The notes below the pieces were generated by a model, which ran no database searches, was not told the DNA's origin, and was given only the letters and a program-made list of their open reading frames with translations. A program made the position numbers and the translations under genes. Positions 8,794 through 17,526 of a stretch of 64,000 nucleotides of DNA are shown in pieces. Source of the DNA: Hymenobacter rigui (GTDB lineage: Bacteria > Bacteroidota > Bacteroidia > Cytophagales > Hymenobacteraceae). How positions within the stretch are numbered: position 1 is the stretch's first letter; the number at the start of each line of letters is the position of its first letter. The stretch is taken from assembly GCF_003944715.1 (NCBI RefSeq), contig NZ_RWIT01000001.1, positions 310,001-374,000 of the forward strand. Reading direction: 5' to 3'.

Positions 8794-8893
8794 AAAAGCT
8801 GTCATCCTGAGCAGAGCGAAGGACCTTGCCACGTTTGAACGAAACCGTTGGTACGTGATAAGGTCCTTCGCTCTGCTCAGGATGACAGCTTTT
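8794..8893. repeat. Inverted repeat of the GTCATCCTGAGC family
   Basis: 34-bp arms (8794-8827 and 8860-8893) are exact reverse complements, starting aaaagctgtcatcctgagca, with a 32-nt loop. Related copies lie at 25337-25424, 34853-34943, and degenerate ones at 35869-36012 and 38310-38342. It fills the gap between two convergent genes and could end transcription from both sides. A purine-rich run (8725-8790) precedes it. Confidence 0.85.
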
Positions 8894-8915
8894 GTATTAC
8901 CCGCCTACTCCAAGC

Positions 8916-10157
8916 TTACGCCTTGTATAGCAGTGCAATACCGAATGATAAAGCGGTGAGAATCAGGCCCACCATGAAGATGGTATAGCTCAGGCGCAGC
9001 AGCCGATATTTCTTGGTGAGCACGTCGCCGAGGTAGTAGATATCCGTTACCATGTTGGTGTACAGCGCGTCTTTCTGACCCATGATTTCCGTCATGCCGC
9101 GCTGGAAATCGTCGAGGCTAAGCTTGCTGAAGTTGCCGAAGAACAGCAGGTTTACGCGGCGGTTGGTGGCAATCTGGGGGCTGCGCTTCAGCCACTTGAA
9201 GCTGGTTACGTCGGGCTGGGCGCACAGGATGGCCGTAATAACCGAGCCCAGGGCCGTAGCCAGCAGAATGCCCATGGGCACCGCAATAACCGGGTTCCGG
9301 ATCAGGCCCACATTGTTGAGGGCCGCCGATTTGCTGCCCAGCTTGGCCCCGAAGTAGGTGATGATAAGCGACATGAGCACCGCATTCAGCGAAATCATCA
9401 TGCTGGCTTTTTTATCGGCCATATCCGAGAGCTTCATGTGGTTACTGTACATGGTCCGGAACATGGTTTCGATGCCGCGCTTGGGCTCGGCAAAGGTGCC
9501 CGTGGCTTCCTCTTCCTTCTTCTTTTTCTTCTTCTCGGTTTTCTTCAGCTGCTTGCGCTGGTCCTTGATGTTGTCTTTGAGCTGGTCCTCGTACCGCTCC
9601 CGGGCGGCCTTGGTGTAGTACTTGCCCGCGCAGAGGAAGGCCAGCTGGTTTTCGGCCCAGTCGGGGTTGGAGTAGGTTTTACCCAGCGTGGCTTCCCACT
9701 CGGCCCGCAGCAGCTCGCCGTTGGCGAAGAAGTCGTCGCGGCCCATGTTGCTCATGTCGGCGTCCACCAGCAGCTGCTCCAGCTCGGTTTCGCGGGTAGC
9801 GTCGCGGTGGGTGGCCTTAATGAGCTGCTGCACCAAGGTCACCCGCTCGGCAGGGTAGCCCTGCTGGGTCAGCCACTCGCCGGCCAGCTCGGCGCTCCGG
9901 AACTCGTGGCCGTCGTAGGTATCAATGTAGCCCGTATCATGAAACCAGGCGGCCAGTAGCAGGGCTTCCTGGTCGGTGTCTTTCAGGCCGGCGGCTTCGC
10001 CCAGGGCACGGGCTTCCTTTACTACCGTAGTCGTGTGCTTGGGGGAGTGGTACACGAGCTGGGCGGGTAGCTTTTCCTCCAGCAGTTGCTGCACGTAGGC
10101 TTTGGCTTGCTTGAGAATTTCGGCTTTGGCCGGTTTTTGCGTAAGAATGGGCTCCAT
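8916..10157 (-). CDS. HD-domain phosphohydrolase fused to a Pycsar-effector-type membrane domain (PycTM)
   Basis: 413 residues from ATG 10157 (a longer upstream frame is not protein-like). Residues 30-185 form an HD domain with H41, WFHDTGY (H73-D74) and DADMSNMG (D132/D134). Residues 190-217 are a lysine/glutamate-rich linker. Residues 230-413 match the PycTM (DUF5706) membrane module, with hydrophobic segments near 252-270, 290-312 and 392-411. In Pycsar defence the PycTM domain is the killing arm triggered by cyclic pyrimidine nucleotides. An HD domain could destroy such a nucleotide. No canonical PycC cyclase is adjacent, but a cyclase-like DUF2652 protein is the convergent neighbour. HD-PycTM fusions are widespread in Bacteroidota chromosomes, so a housekeeping signalling role is equally possible. 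Confidence 0.8.
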   Translation of the reverse strand: MEPILTQKPAKAEILKQAKAYVQQLLEEKLPAQLVYHSPKHTTTVVKEARALGEAAGLKDTDQEALLLAAWFHDTGYIDTYDGHEFRSAELAGEWLTQQGYPAERVTLVQQLIKATHRDATRETELEQLLVDADMSNMGRDDFFANGELLRAEWEATLGKTYSNPDWAENQLAFLCAGKYYTKAARERYEDQLKDNIKDQRKQLKKTEKKKKKKEEEATGTFAEPKRGIETMFRTMYSNHMKLSDMADKKASMMISLNAVLMSLIITYFGAKLGSKSAALNNVGLIRNPVIAVPMGILLATALGSVITAILCAQPDVTSFKWLKRSPQIATNRRVNLLFFGNFSKLSLDDFQRGMTEIMGQKDALYTNMVTDIYYLGDVLTKKYRLLRLSYTIFMVGLILTALSFGIALLYKA

Positions 10158-10431
10158 CGGGATAGAACAGAACGGAAAAGCGGGCAGCAACGGGCTGTGC
10201 CGCTTACAACGGGTTTTGCCGCTGCAGGTTGTTGAGGACGTAACTTCGGGCCGCAATCCGGAGCGCTCAGCCCAACCGTACACTAGCAATTTGCGTACGG
10301 CAGCGCACGGCCCGGTGGCCGGTACTGAAAGATAGCCAATACCGGCATTTTACCGTACTGCCAACTGATGTGGTTTCCTGCGCTGATGTGCCGGGCTGGA
10401 CTGCCTTCGTGCTATTTTCTCTTCTGTGTAT

Positions 10432-13400
10432 ATGAGCAGACATTTTCTGTCGTGTTGCCTGCTGCTGACGTTGCTTGGGGCCGCTACTCCTGCGGCCCGG
10501 GCCCAGCAAAAGGCAAAAGTCCAAACGCCTCACCCTACCCGCCCCAACTACCGCAAAGGCGGCGAGAACTGGGAGTCGAAAACCCCGCCCGATAGCACCC
10601 ACATTCGCTACACCGTATTTCTCATCGGCGACGTGGGCAAGCCCGCCCTGGAGTCGGAGGGTGGTGAGCCGTCGTTAAACTACCTGCGCAAGCAGATTCT
10701 GACGGCTGGGGCCAAAAGCACTACCATCTACCTCGGCGACAACATCTACGAGTACGGTATGCCCGAGGAGAAGGCCTACGACCGGAAAGTATCGGAGCAG
10801 CGTATCATTGATCAGCTGAAAGTGCTGCGCGACTACCAGGGCGAGAAATACATGATTCCGGGTAACCACGACTGGAAGCAGGGCCAGCGCGGCGCTGTGG
10901 ACCAGGTGAATCGGGAGCAGTTCTTCGTGGAGAACTACCTGCAGAGCGACTCGGCTGCCTTCCCCTACACCGGCGACTTCTTTCTGCCCCGCGACGCCTG
11001 TCCCGGGCCGGTTGAAATCCGGCTGCAGGATGATCTGGTGCTGATTGCCATCAACTCGCAGTGGTTTCTGCAAACCTCCGGCGAGCGGCCTTACGGGGCC
11101 AACAGCGGCTGCGGCGTAGCCAACGAAACCGACTTCTTTACCCAGGTAGAGGACATCATTCAGCGCAACGCGGGCAAGAACATCATGGTGGTGGCCCACC
11201 ACCCGCTGTTTTCCGACGGCATTCACGGGGGCTACTTCACGCTGGGCGACCATTTCTTCCCGCTCAGCATCGTGTACAAGTACGCCTTCGTACCGCTGCC
11301 CATCATCGGCTCCATTTACCCGTTTGCCCGCAAATACGGCGGGGTAAGCCAGGATATTGCCCACCCGCTGTACCAGGCGTATAAAAAGGGGCTGCTGGAG
11401 ATTTTCCAGAAGTACCCGAACGTGGTGTACGCCGCCGGCCACGAGCACAACCTGCAGTATTTCAAGGAGGGCAACCTCAACCACATCGTGAGTGGCTCGG
11501 GCTGCAAAACCCAGCACGTTAAGCCCGGCTCGGGTGGGGATGCCATGTTCTCGGACAAGGAGAAGGGATTTGCCCGCGTGAACTACTACGACAACGGCGA
11601 GGTGTGGACGGAGTTCTACATCCCGAACGGCGTGGGTGAAACCGGCCGCTTGGTGTTCCGCACGCCCATGTACGCCCGCCAGGATGCCGTGGCCGAAGGG
11701 CCCGGCAAAGCCACCGGTCCCCGCCCCAACTTCCGCGACTCCACCGTGACGGTGGCCGTTAACCCCGGCTACGACGATAAAGGCAAGTTTCATAAGTTCC
11801 TGTTCGGGGAGCATTACCGCAAGGAGTGGGCTACGCCGGTGAAATTCCCGGTGCTGGATCTGGCCACCGAAAAGGGCGGCCTCACGCCCTACAAGATTGG
11901 CGGCGGCAAGCAAACGGCCTCGCTGAAAGTACGCAACGAGGAGGGCCGGAACTTCACCATCCGCAGCCTCAACAAAGACCCCTCGGCGGTACTGCCGGAA
12001 GCCCTGCGCACCGGCGCGGCGGCCGACATTCTGCAGGACCAGATTTCGGCCCAGCACCCGTTCAACTCCATCGTAATTCCGCCTCTGGCCGATGCGGCCG
12101 GCATTCTGCACACCAACCCCGAACTGCGCTACATTCCGCAGGACCCGTTGCTGGGCCAGTACCTGGAGCGGTTCGGTAATACGCCGGGAGCCATTGAGGA
12201 AGATGCCAAGGACGACCAGAGCAACGTGGAAAGCCTGGGCAACGCCAAAAATTTGGTGGGCACCGATAAGGTGTTTGAGCGCATCACCGACGACAACGAT
12301 AACCGCGTCAACGAAAAAGCTTTTGCCCGCTCCCGCCTCTTCGATATGTGGATTGGCGACTGGGACCGGCACGAGGACCAGTGGCGCTGGGCCGAGAAGA
12401 AGGACAAGGACGGCGACCGGAAGTTCACGGCCGTGCCCGAGGACCGGGACGTGGCCTTCTTCAAGGGCGACGGGCTGTTCCCGTACCTGGCCTCGCGCAA
12501 GTGGGCCATCCGTAACTTCCAGAACTTCGGCAAGGATTACGCCGACTGGAAGGGCCTGAACCTGACCGCCCTCAGCAACGACCGGGTGTATCTGGCCTCC
12601 GTAACTAAGGAGCAGTGGGTGAAGCAGGCCGAGGAGATGAAAGCCAGCCTCACCGACGAGGTAATTGAGAAAGCCTTTAAGGAACGGTGGCCCAAGCAGA
12701 TTTACGATCTGCACGGCCCCGAAATCATGGCCAAGCTGAAAAGCCGCCGCGACCTGCTGCCTCAGGTAGCCGCCGACTACTACGAAATGCTCAGCCGCGT
12801 AACGGAGGTGAAAGGCTCCAAGAAACGTGAGAAGTTTGTGGTAGAGCGCCTGCCCGACAACAAGACCCGCGTAACCGTTCAGAAAATCAATAAGGAAGGC
12901 GAGTTGAGCAAGATGCTCTTCGACCGCACCTTCGATAACAAAGTGACCAAGGAGCTGCGCCTCTACGGCTTTGCCGGCGAGGACCAGTACGAGGTGAAAG
13001 GCGACGTGAAAAACGGCCCGCTGGTACGCATCATTGGCGGCCTCGACCGGGACTCCATTGTGGACCGCTCGAACGTAGCTGGCTTCCGCCACCGTCTGCA
13101 CGTGTACGATGCCGACTCGGGCAACGTGATTGTGCCCGGCAAAGACGCCCGCCTGCGCCTGGAGCCCGGTATTGATGTAAGCCGCTACGACGTACATACC
13201 CGCTCCGACCGCAAGGATTACACCCTGAACTACTTCGGCCCTACAGCCTACTTCGGTTACAACATTGACGACCGGGTGTTTGTGGGCGGCGGTGTCACCT
13301 ACCGCACCTACGGCTTCCGCAAGGCCCCGTACGCTACCGAGCAGAGCCTGGCCGCCAACTACTCACCTTCGCAGAGCGCCTACAACGTGCGTTACCTGGG

Positions 13401-14346
13401 CCATTTTGTGGATGTCATCGGCAAAACGGACCTGCGCCTCACGGCCCAGCTTTACGGCCCGCAGCTGCTGTACAACTTCTTCGGGCTGGGCAACGACACC
13501 AAGAACTCCCTGGCCGGCGACGATGACGACGGACCGGCCCGTAACCGGGACATCAACGAACTGTACCGCATCCGCTTCTCGCGGCTGTACGTGGCGCCCA
13601 TGCTGGAAAAGGACCTGTTCAGCTTCCTGAAATTCGGCTTTGGCCCGCAGTACGACCAGTGGCACATCGACCGGGCCCGGATTGGCAGTGAAATAGCCAG
13701 TGGGCTCGATGCCGCCGGTAACGGGCAGGACGGTACGGCCGCGGCCGGCATCCGGGCTTCCGACTTCGGCACCAGCCGCTACCTGGGTGGCAAGGCTTAC
13801 CTGAATCTGGATGCGGCCAGCTCGCCCAAAAACCCCCGTATCGGGCTGCGTTGGTACAACTCGGTGGAGTATAACCGCCAGCTCAACGACGAGAAACTGA
13901 GTTACGGCCGACTAGCTACCGAGTTCCGGGCCTACCTCTCGCCCAACTTCCCCTTCCAGCTCACCTGGGCCGGGCGCATCGGGGCCACTCGCAACCTGGG
14001 CGACTACCGCTTCTTCCAGGCCAACACGCTGGGCGGCACCACCAACCTGCGCGGCTACCGCCGCACCCGCTACGCCGGCCGCTCGTCGGTGTACGGCAAC
14101 GCGGAGGTGCGCATTCAGCTCTTCACCTTTAACGCCTACCTGGTACCCGGTAAGTTCGGTGTCCTGGGCCTGGCCGACGCCGCCCGGGTGTACACCTCCC
14201 GCGACACCCAGAAAGGCCTCGACGCCTTCCACACCGCTGTGGGCGGTGGCGTGTGGGTAGATGTGCTCAAGCAGGCCGTCATCAACGCTACCTACTCGGT
14301 GGGCGAGGAGAAACTGGTGTTTGTCGGCTTTGACTTCCTGTTTTAG
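10432..14346 (+). CDS. Exported metallophosphoesterase with kinase-like middle region and C-terminal outer-membrane barrel
   Basis: 1304 residues from ATG 10432, with a signal peptide ending near AARAQ. Residues 60-345 are a calcineurin-like phosphoesterase with its metal ligands visible: GD67, GD103-N104, GNHD (N145-D147), HH256-257 and GHEH (H337/H339). Residues about 480-720 carry a second enzyme-like module: an N-lobe strand with K515 (FTIRSLNKD), then GDWDRHEDQW (D645-H647) and EDRDVAF (D671/D673). That pattern resembles HipA, PI4K-II and Fam20-type atypical kinases. Residues 925-1304 are a 16-strand-like barrel of the BamA/TamA surface-antigen kind ending in phenylalanine. Neighbours do not reveal the substrate. 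Phosphoesterase and barrel calls are strong, kinase similarity is inference. Confidence 0.8.
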   Translation: MSRHFLSCCLLLTLLGAATPAARAQQKAKVQTPHPTRPNYRKGGENWESKTPPDSTHIRYTVFLIGDVGKPALESEGGEPSLNYLRKQILTAGAKSTTIYLGDNIYEYGMPEEKAYDRKVSEQRIIDQLKVLRDYQGEKYMIPGNHDWKQGQRGAVDQVNREQFFVENYLQSDSAAFPYTGDFFLPRDACPGPVEIRLQDDLVLIAINSQWFLQTSGERPYGANSGCGVANETDFFTQVEDIIQRNAGKNIMVVAHHPLFSDGIHGGYFTLGDHFFPLSIVYKYAFVPLPIIGSIYPFARKYGGVSQDIAHPLYQAYKKGLLEIFQKYPNVVYAAGHEHNLQYFKEGNLNHIVSGSGCKTQHVKPGSGGDAMFSDKEKGFARVNYYDNGEVWTEFYIPNGVGETGRLVFRTPMYARQDAVAEGPGKATGPRPNFRDSTVTVAVNPGYDDKGKFHKFLFGEHYRKEWATPVKFPVLDLATEKGGLTPYKIGGGKQTASLKVRNEEGRNFTIRSLNKDPSAVLPEALRTGAAADILQDQISAQHPFNSIVIPPLADAAGILHTNPELRYIPQDPLLGQYLERFGNTPGAIEEDAKDDQSNVESLGNAKNLVGTDKVFERITDDNDNRVNEKAFARSRLFDMWIGDWDRHEDQWRWAEKKDKDGDRKFTAVPEDRDVAFFKGDGLFPYLASRKWAIRNFQNFGKDYADWKGLNLTALSNDRVYLASVTKEQWVKQAEEMKASLTDEVIEKAFKERWPKQIYDLHGPEIMAKLKSRRDLLPQVAADYYEMLSRVTEVKGSKKREKFVVERLPDNKTRVTVQKINKEGELSKMLFDRTFDNKVTKELRLYGFAGEDQYEVKGDVKNGPLVRIIGGLDRDSIVDRSNVAGFRHRLHVYDADSGNVIVPGKDARLRLEPGIDVSRYDVHTRSDRKDYTLNYFGPTAYFGYNIDDRVFVGGGVTYRTYGFRKAPYATEQSLAANYSPSQSAYNVRYLGHFVDVIGKTDLRLTAQLYGPQLLYNFFGLGNDTKNSLAGDDDDGPARNRDINELYRIRFSRLYVAPMLEKDLFSFLKFGFGPQYDQWHIDRARIGSEIASGLDAAGNGQDGTAAAGIRASDFGTSRYLGGKAYLNLDAASSPKNPRIGLRWYNSVEYNRQLNDEKLSYGRLATEFRAYLSPNFPFQLTWAGRIGATRNLGDYRFFQANTLGGTTNLRGYRRTRYAGRSSVYGNAEVRIQLFTFNAYLVPGKFGVLGLADAARVYTSRDTQKGLDAFHTAVGGGVWVDVLKQAVINATYSVGEEKLVFVGFDFLF

Positions 14347-14425
14347 GGTAGTTGTCCGTTGTTAGCTCTGCCAATACCTGACAGCGGACAACTAGCAACG
14401 AACAACTAAAATCTCATCCTTTTCC

Positions 14426-14462
14426 ACGAAAAGACGTTAAGGCTAGCCTGACGTCTTTTCGT
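14426..14462. terminator. Terminator hairpin after the phosphoesterase-barrel gene
   Basis: Outer arms acgaaaagacgt and acgtcttttcgt enclose a second stem aggct/agcct, followed by a T-rich run (gtcgttttta). Just before it, tagttgtccg (14349-14358) and cggacaacta (14395-14404) form another inverted repeat. Confidence 0.7.
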
Positions 14463-14491
14463 CGTTTTTACGCATTCCCTCATCCTTTCTT

Positions 14492-15619
14492 ATGCCCCTA
14501 TCTTCGACGCTGATTGGGCGCGTCGCCCGACCCCTGACTGTTTGTTTCTGCGTGTTAGCGGCTTCCGTGGCCCAGGCCCAGGTAACGCCTACGCAGCCGC
14601 CCGTATATCCACCGCCCGCCCCGCCTGCCTCCGATACCGTTGCCGCCGACCAAGTGGGCCGCGACCAGGAGTTTGCCACGCCCTCCGTGGTGGGCATGGG
14701 GCCCAGCAAAGGCCTGATTTTCCACTATGAGCGGATGCCCCGCTTCGGGGTTTCCTCTGACGGGCAGGCCGTGGGGTTGCAGGACTACAAGTCGGATGCG
14801 GAGAAGAACGCCCGGCTGGTGATTAAGGGCTACATCCCGTTCTGGAACCGCCCGCACCTGAAAATGCTGCTGGGTATCAACTACGAGCGGGAGGAGTTCA
14901 AATTCAAGCAATTCCCCACCGGCTACGAGCTCTACGACAACATTGAGAACAAAGGCCTGAAAACGCTGGGCGCACAGTTGGCCATTATCCGGCCGGTGAA
15001 TGCCGTGAACTGGTACATTTTCCGGGTGAAGGGCGAGTTGAGCGGTGACTACACCTCGCAGGGAGTGAATGTGAGCGACTACCTGCGGGTGTCGTCGGAG
15101 TTTCTGTACGGCTGGAAGCGCAGCCCCACTTTTTCCTGGGGCGTGGGCCTGCAGTTGGGGTACACCTTCGGGCGGCAGAGTATTTACCCGGCCGTGCTGT
15201 ACAACCGTACCTTCAATAACCACTGGGGCGTAGAGGCCCTGTTCCCGGCCCGTATCACAATGCGCTACAACGCTTCGCCCAAGTCCCTGTTCTTTGCTGG
15301 GTACTCCGTTGATGGCTTTAACTACATCATTAAGCTGCGGCAGCCGCTGCGCCGGGCCGATAACATTGCCCTGCGCACTTTGGAGCTCCGCGAAACCGAA
15401 GTGAAGTTCCGGGGCCGCTGGGAGCGGGAAATCTATGATTTCCTCTGGTTCGGACTGGAAGGCGGCTACCGCTACAACTACGCCTTCGACGCCTTTGACC
15501 GCACCAATAACGACCGGACCAAAATCATCGACTCCAAGCTGGCCGGCGCGCCGTACGCTTCGGTGGAGCTGTTCATTGTGCCGCCCCGCAAGTTCCTGAA
15601 GAAGACCGTGAACAAGTAG
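14492..15619 (+). CDS. Outer-membrane beta-barrel protein (DUF6268-like)
   Basis: A 375-residue exported protein. The signal peptide ends at SVAQAQ, followed by a proline-rich linker (residues 31-50). The remainder alternates amphipathic strands with aromatic belts (KGYIPFWNRPHLKMLLGIN, FSWGVGLQLGYTFG, YASVELFIVPPRKF), as in DUF6268-type outer-membrane barrels. Length and strand pattern fit a small 10-12-strand barrel. It reads in the same direction as the upstream phosphoesterase-barrel protein but is separated from it by a terminator, so it is probably an independent unit. No ligand is evident. Confidence 0.6.
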   Translation: MPLSSTLIGRVARPLTVCFCVLAASVAQAQVTPTQPPVYPPPAPPASDTVAADQVGRDQEFATPSVVGMGPSKGLIFHYERMPRFGVSSDGQAVGLQDYKSDAEKNARLVIKGYIPFWNRPHLKMLLGINYEREEFKFKQFPTGYELYDNIENKGLKTLGAQLAIIRPVNAVNWYIFRVKGELSGDYTSQGVNVSDYLRVSSEFLYGWKRSPTFSWGVGLQLGYTFGRQSIYPAVLYNRTFNNHWGVEALFPARITMRYNASPKSLFFAGYSVDGFNYIIKLRQPLRRADNIALRTLELRETEVKFRGRWEREIYDFLWFGLEGGYRYNYAFDAFDRTNNDRTKIIDSKLAGAPYASVELFIVPPRKFLKKTVNK

Positions 15620-15646
15620 CCTGCCCTACGGCGGCAACTACTCATT

Positions 15647-15695
15647 TTCACAAAGAAGCCCCCGTTGCACATGGCAACGGGGGCTTCTTTGTGAA
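15647..15695. terminator. Bidirectional terminator
   Basis: 22-bp exact arms (ttcacaaagaagcccccgtt... and its complement) around the loop acatg, placed between two convergent genes, with A- and T-rich edges suited to termination from either side. Confidence 0.85.
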
Positions 15696-15756
15696 TGCAT
15701 ACCATCGTGGGTAGTTACGGCGGTTGAAGGAGCTTCTGGTACTGGTGGCGGAGCGG

Positions 15757-16833
15757 CTACTCTTCCTTCAGCGAGGCCATGTCAATGACGTAGCGGAAGC
15801 GTACCTGCTCGTCTTTCAGCTTGTCGAAGGCTTTGTTGATGTCCTGCATCCGAATCATCTCCACCTCGGGCAGAATGTTGTGTTCGGCGCAGAAATCCAG
15901 CACTTCCTGGGTTTCCTTGATACCTCCGATGAGGGAACCGGCAATGGAGCGGCGGTGCAGGGCTACCTCCATGTTGTTGAGGGCCTTTTTGTATTCGCCC
16001 AGCAGGCCTACTGTTACCAGCGCGCCGTCGCGGCGGAGCAGGGGCACGTAGTCGTTCAGTTCGAAGGTGTCCGGGATGGTCACCAGAATGAAATCGAGGC
16101 TGAGGGCGTGGGCTTCCAGCTGCTTGGCATCGGTGGTGAGCACCACGTGGCTGGCCCCCAACTGCACGGCCTCGGCCTGCTTATCCTTGTTGGTGGTCAG
16201 TACGGTTACCTCGGCACCCAAAGCTTTAGCCAGCTTCACGGCCATGTGGCCCAGGCCGCCCAGGCCGGCAATGCCCACTTTGCTGCCCTCCTTCACGCCC
16301 CAGTGCTTGAGGGGCGAGTAGGTGGTGATGCCCGCGCACAAAATAGGGGCCACGGCCTTTACATCGAGGTTCTCGGGGATGCGCAGCACGAAGCCCTCTT
16401 TCACCACGATGGTGGTGGAGTAGCCTCCGTAAGTGTTGAAGCCGCTGCCGTCGGGCTTCATGTAGCCGTTGTAGGTGGCCGTGAAGCTCACCGGACCTTC
16501 GCAGTAGTTTTCCTCGTGGTGCTGGCAAGGCTCGCAGCTCCCGCAGGAGTCAATCATGCAGCCCACGCCCACCAAGTCACCCACCTTGAACTTGCTGACG
16601 GCCGAACCGGCCCGCACCACGCGGCCTACTACCTCGTGGCCCGGCACGCAGGGGTACAGGGTGTTACCCCAGTCATTTTTCACCTGGTGTAAATCGGAGT
16701 GGCAGACGCCGCAATACAACACATCAATCTGAACTTCATCCTCGGCGGGCGCTTTGCGCTCAATATCCATTTCCGAGAGGCCATTGAAGAAGGAGCCTTT
16801 CGCGCCGTAGCCTTTGGCTTTAATCGTTTCCAT
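15757..16833 (-). CDS. Zinc-dependent NAD(P) alcohol/aldehyde dehydrogenase (YahK/CAD type)
   Basis: 358 residues from ATG 16833. Catalytic zinc ligands are C41 (YCGVCHSDLH) and H66-E67 (GHEVVG). The structural zinc is held by C97, C100, C103 and C111 (SCGSCEPC...C). The Rossmann motif is GLGGLGHMAVKLAKALGA. This layout and length match the cinnamyl-alcohol-dehydrogenase-like YahK group, which reduces a broad range of aldehydes with NADPH. It ends at a bidirectional terminator and stands alone. Exact substrate unknown; family call strong. Confidence 0.88.
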   Translation of the reverse strand: METIKAKGYGAKGSFFNGLSEMDIERKAPAEDEVQIDVLYCGVCHSDLHQVKNDWGNTLYPCVPGHEVVGRVVRAGSAVSKFKVGDLVGVGCMIDSCGSCEPCQHHEENYCEGPVSFTATYNGYMKPDGSGFNTYGGYSTTIVVKEGFVLRIPENLDVKAVAPILCAGITTYSPLKHWGVKEGSKVGIAGLGGLGHMAVKLAKALGAEVTVLTTNKDKQAEAVQLGASHVVLTTDAKQLEAHALSLDFILVTIPDTFELNDYVPLLRRDGALVTVGLLGEYKKALNNMEVALHRRSIAGSLIGGIKETQEVLDFCAEHNILPEVEMIRMQDINKAFDKLKDEQVRFRYVIDMASLKEE

Positions 16834-16961
16834 GCAGGTAGGGTTGGTTGTGAAGAATAGTGTTTCACAGTACGAGCCGACCCTAAGGGGTGTTGTTGTA
16901 CCTACATACAAAGTCTTGGCCTTTCCAGGGCAGTCTACTGGCTACCGCCACCGCAAAAAAA

Positions 16962-16979
16962 GCCCCGGCCGGACGGGGC
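16962..16979 (-). terminator. Terminator of the DUF3850 gene
   Basis: Stem gccccg/cggggc followed on the minus strand by seven T residues (plus-strand aaaaaaa at 16955-16961). It lies 32 bp past the stop. Confidence 0.75.
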
Positions 16980-17010
16980 AGGGGCATCAAGGTGAAAGCA
17001 CGCACCTACC

Positions 17011-17343
17011 CTACCAGAGGCGGGTATCGTGCACGCCGGCGGGCAGGGGCGGGTGCTCCGAGAAGCCCAGCACGCACCAGCCCTGCTCTACCCCGAAGGT
17101 GCCGCCGGGCATCAGGTAGCTTACCCACCGCTCCAGGGTGCGGCCGGTGTACTGCTCACTTTCGGGCTCGTACTCGCGCAGCAGCAGCGCGTCGCCGAGC
17201 TGGAAGTCCCGGTCGTTGAGGCGCACATCGAAGGGCTTGGATCCGGCGGCTACGGCACTAAAACAGGTGGGCCAGATTTTCAGCTCGTGGGCCCGGGGAG
17301 CCACGGACGACGGGGCAACAGCGGAGGTGAGGGTATGTACCAT
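17011..17343 (-). CDS. DUF3850 (ASCH/PUA-like) protein
   Basis: 110 residues. The core HELKIWPTCFSAV, PFDVRLNDRDFQLGDALLL and YTGRTLERWVSYL is the classic DUF3850 pattern, an ASCH/PUA-like beta-barrel expected to bind RNA or nucleotides. The first 18 residues are a variable alanine/valine-rich leader, so translation could begin later, but no better start is seen. It is a stand-alone gene with its own terminator. DUF3850 proteins are frequent in phages, though codon use here matches the chromosome. Confidence 0.8.
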   Translation of the reverse strand: MVHTLTSAVAPSSVAPRAHELKIWPTCFSAVAAGSKPFDVRLNDRDFQLGDALLLREYEPESEQYTGRTLERWVSYLMPGGTFGVEQGWCVLGFSEHPPLPAGVHDTRLW

Positions 17344-17468
17344 AGGTGTAAACGTCAGAGTGTGAAAGGGCAGCTATCCGAAAGAATCATGCCGTATTGC
17401 TTTGAATATACGAAGCAAGGAGTAATAACGGATAATAGAGGCGGATAGTTCAACTACTCCAGACGACA

Positions 17469-17502
17469 ACCGGTCCGGCAGGCGTTAGCCTGGCGGACCG
17501 GT
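17469..17502. terminator. Hairpin after ppk
   Basis: 15-bp arms (17469-17483, 17488-17502) with one mismatch and a GTTA loop, about 25 bp past the ppk stop. Confidence 0.7.
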
Positions 17503-17526
17503 GCGGTACTGCTACACTGCTGCTGG

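Noticed and set aside
8916..10157. A complete canonical Pycsar defence operon
   Set aside because: No PycC-type cyclase is adjacent in the same direction; only a convergent, possibly inactive cyclase-like protein is present.
10158..10289. Longer N-terminus of the HD-PycTM protein
   Set aside because: The added 44 residues (SGKTRCKRHSPLLPAFPF-like) look untranslated; ATG 10157 starts a normal helix.
10675..13197. 840-residue open frame on the minus strand
   Set aside because: It is antisense to the phosphoesterase-barrel gene; high GC leaves shadow frames open, and the translation is rich in H/V/L/G/A without any domain.
15724..16692. 322-residue open frame on the plus strand
   Set aside because: Antisense shadow of the zinc alcohol dehydrogenase.
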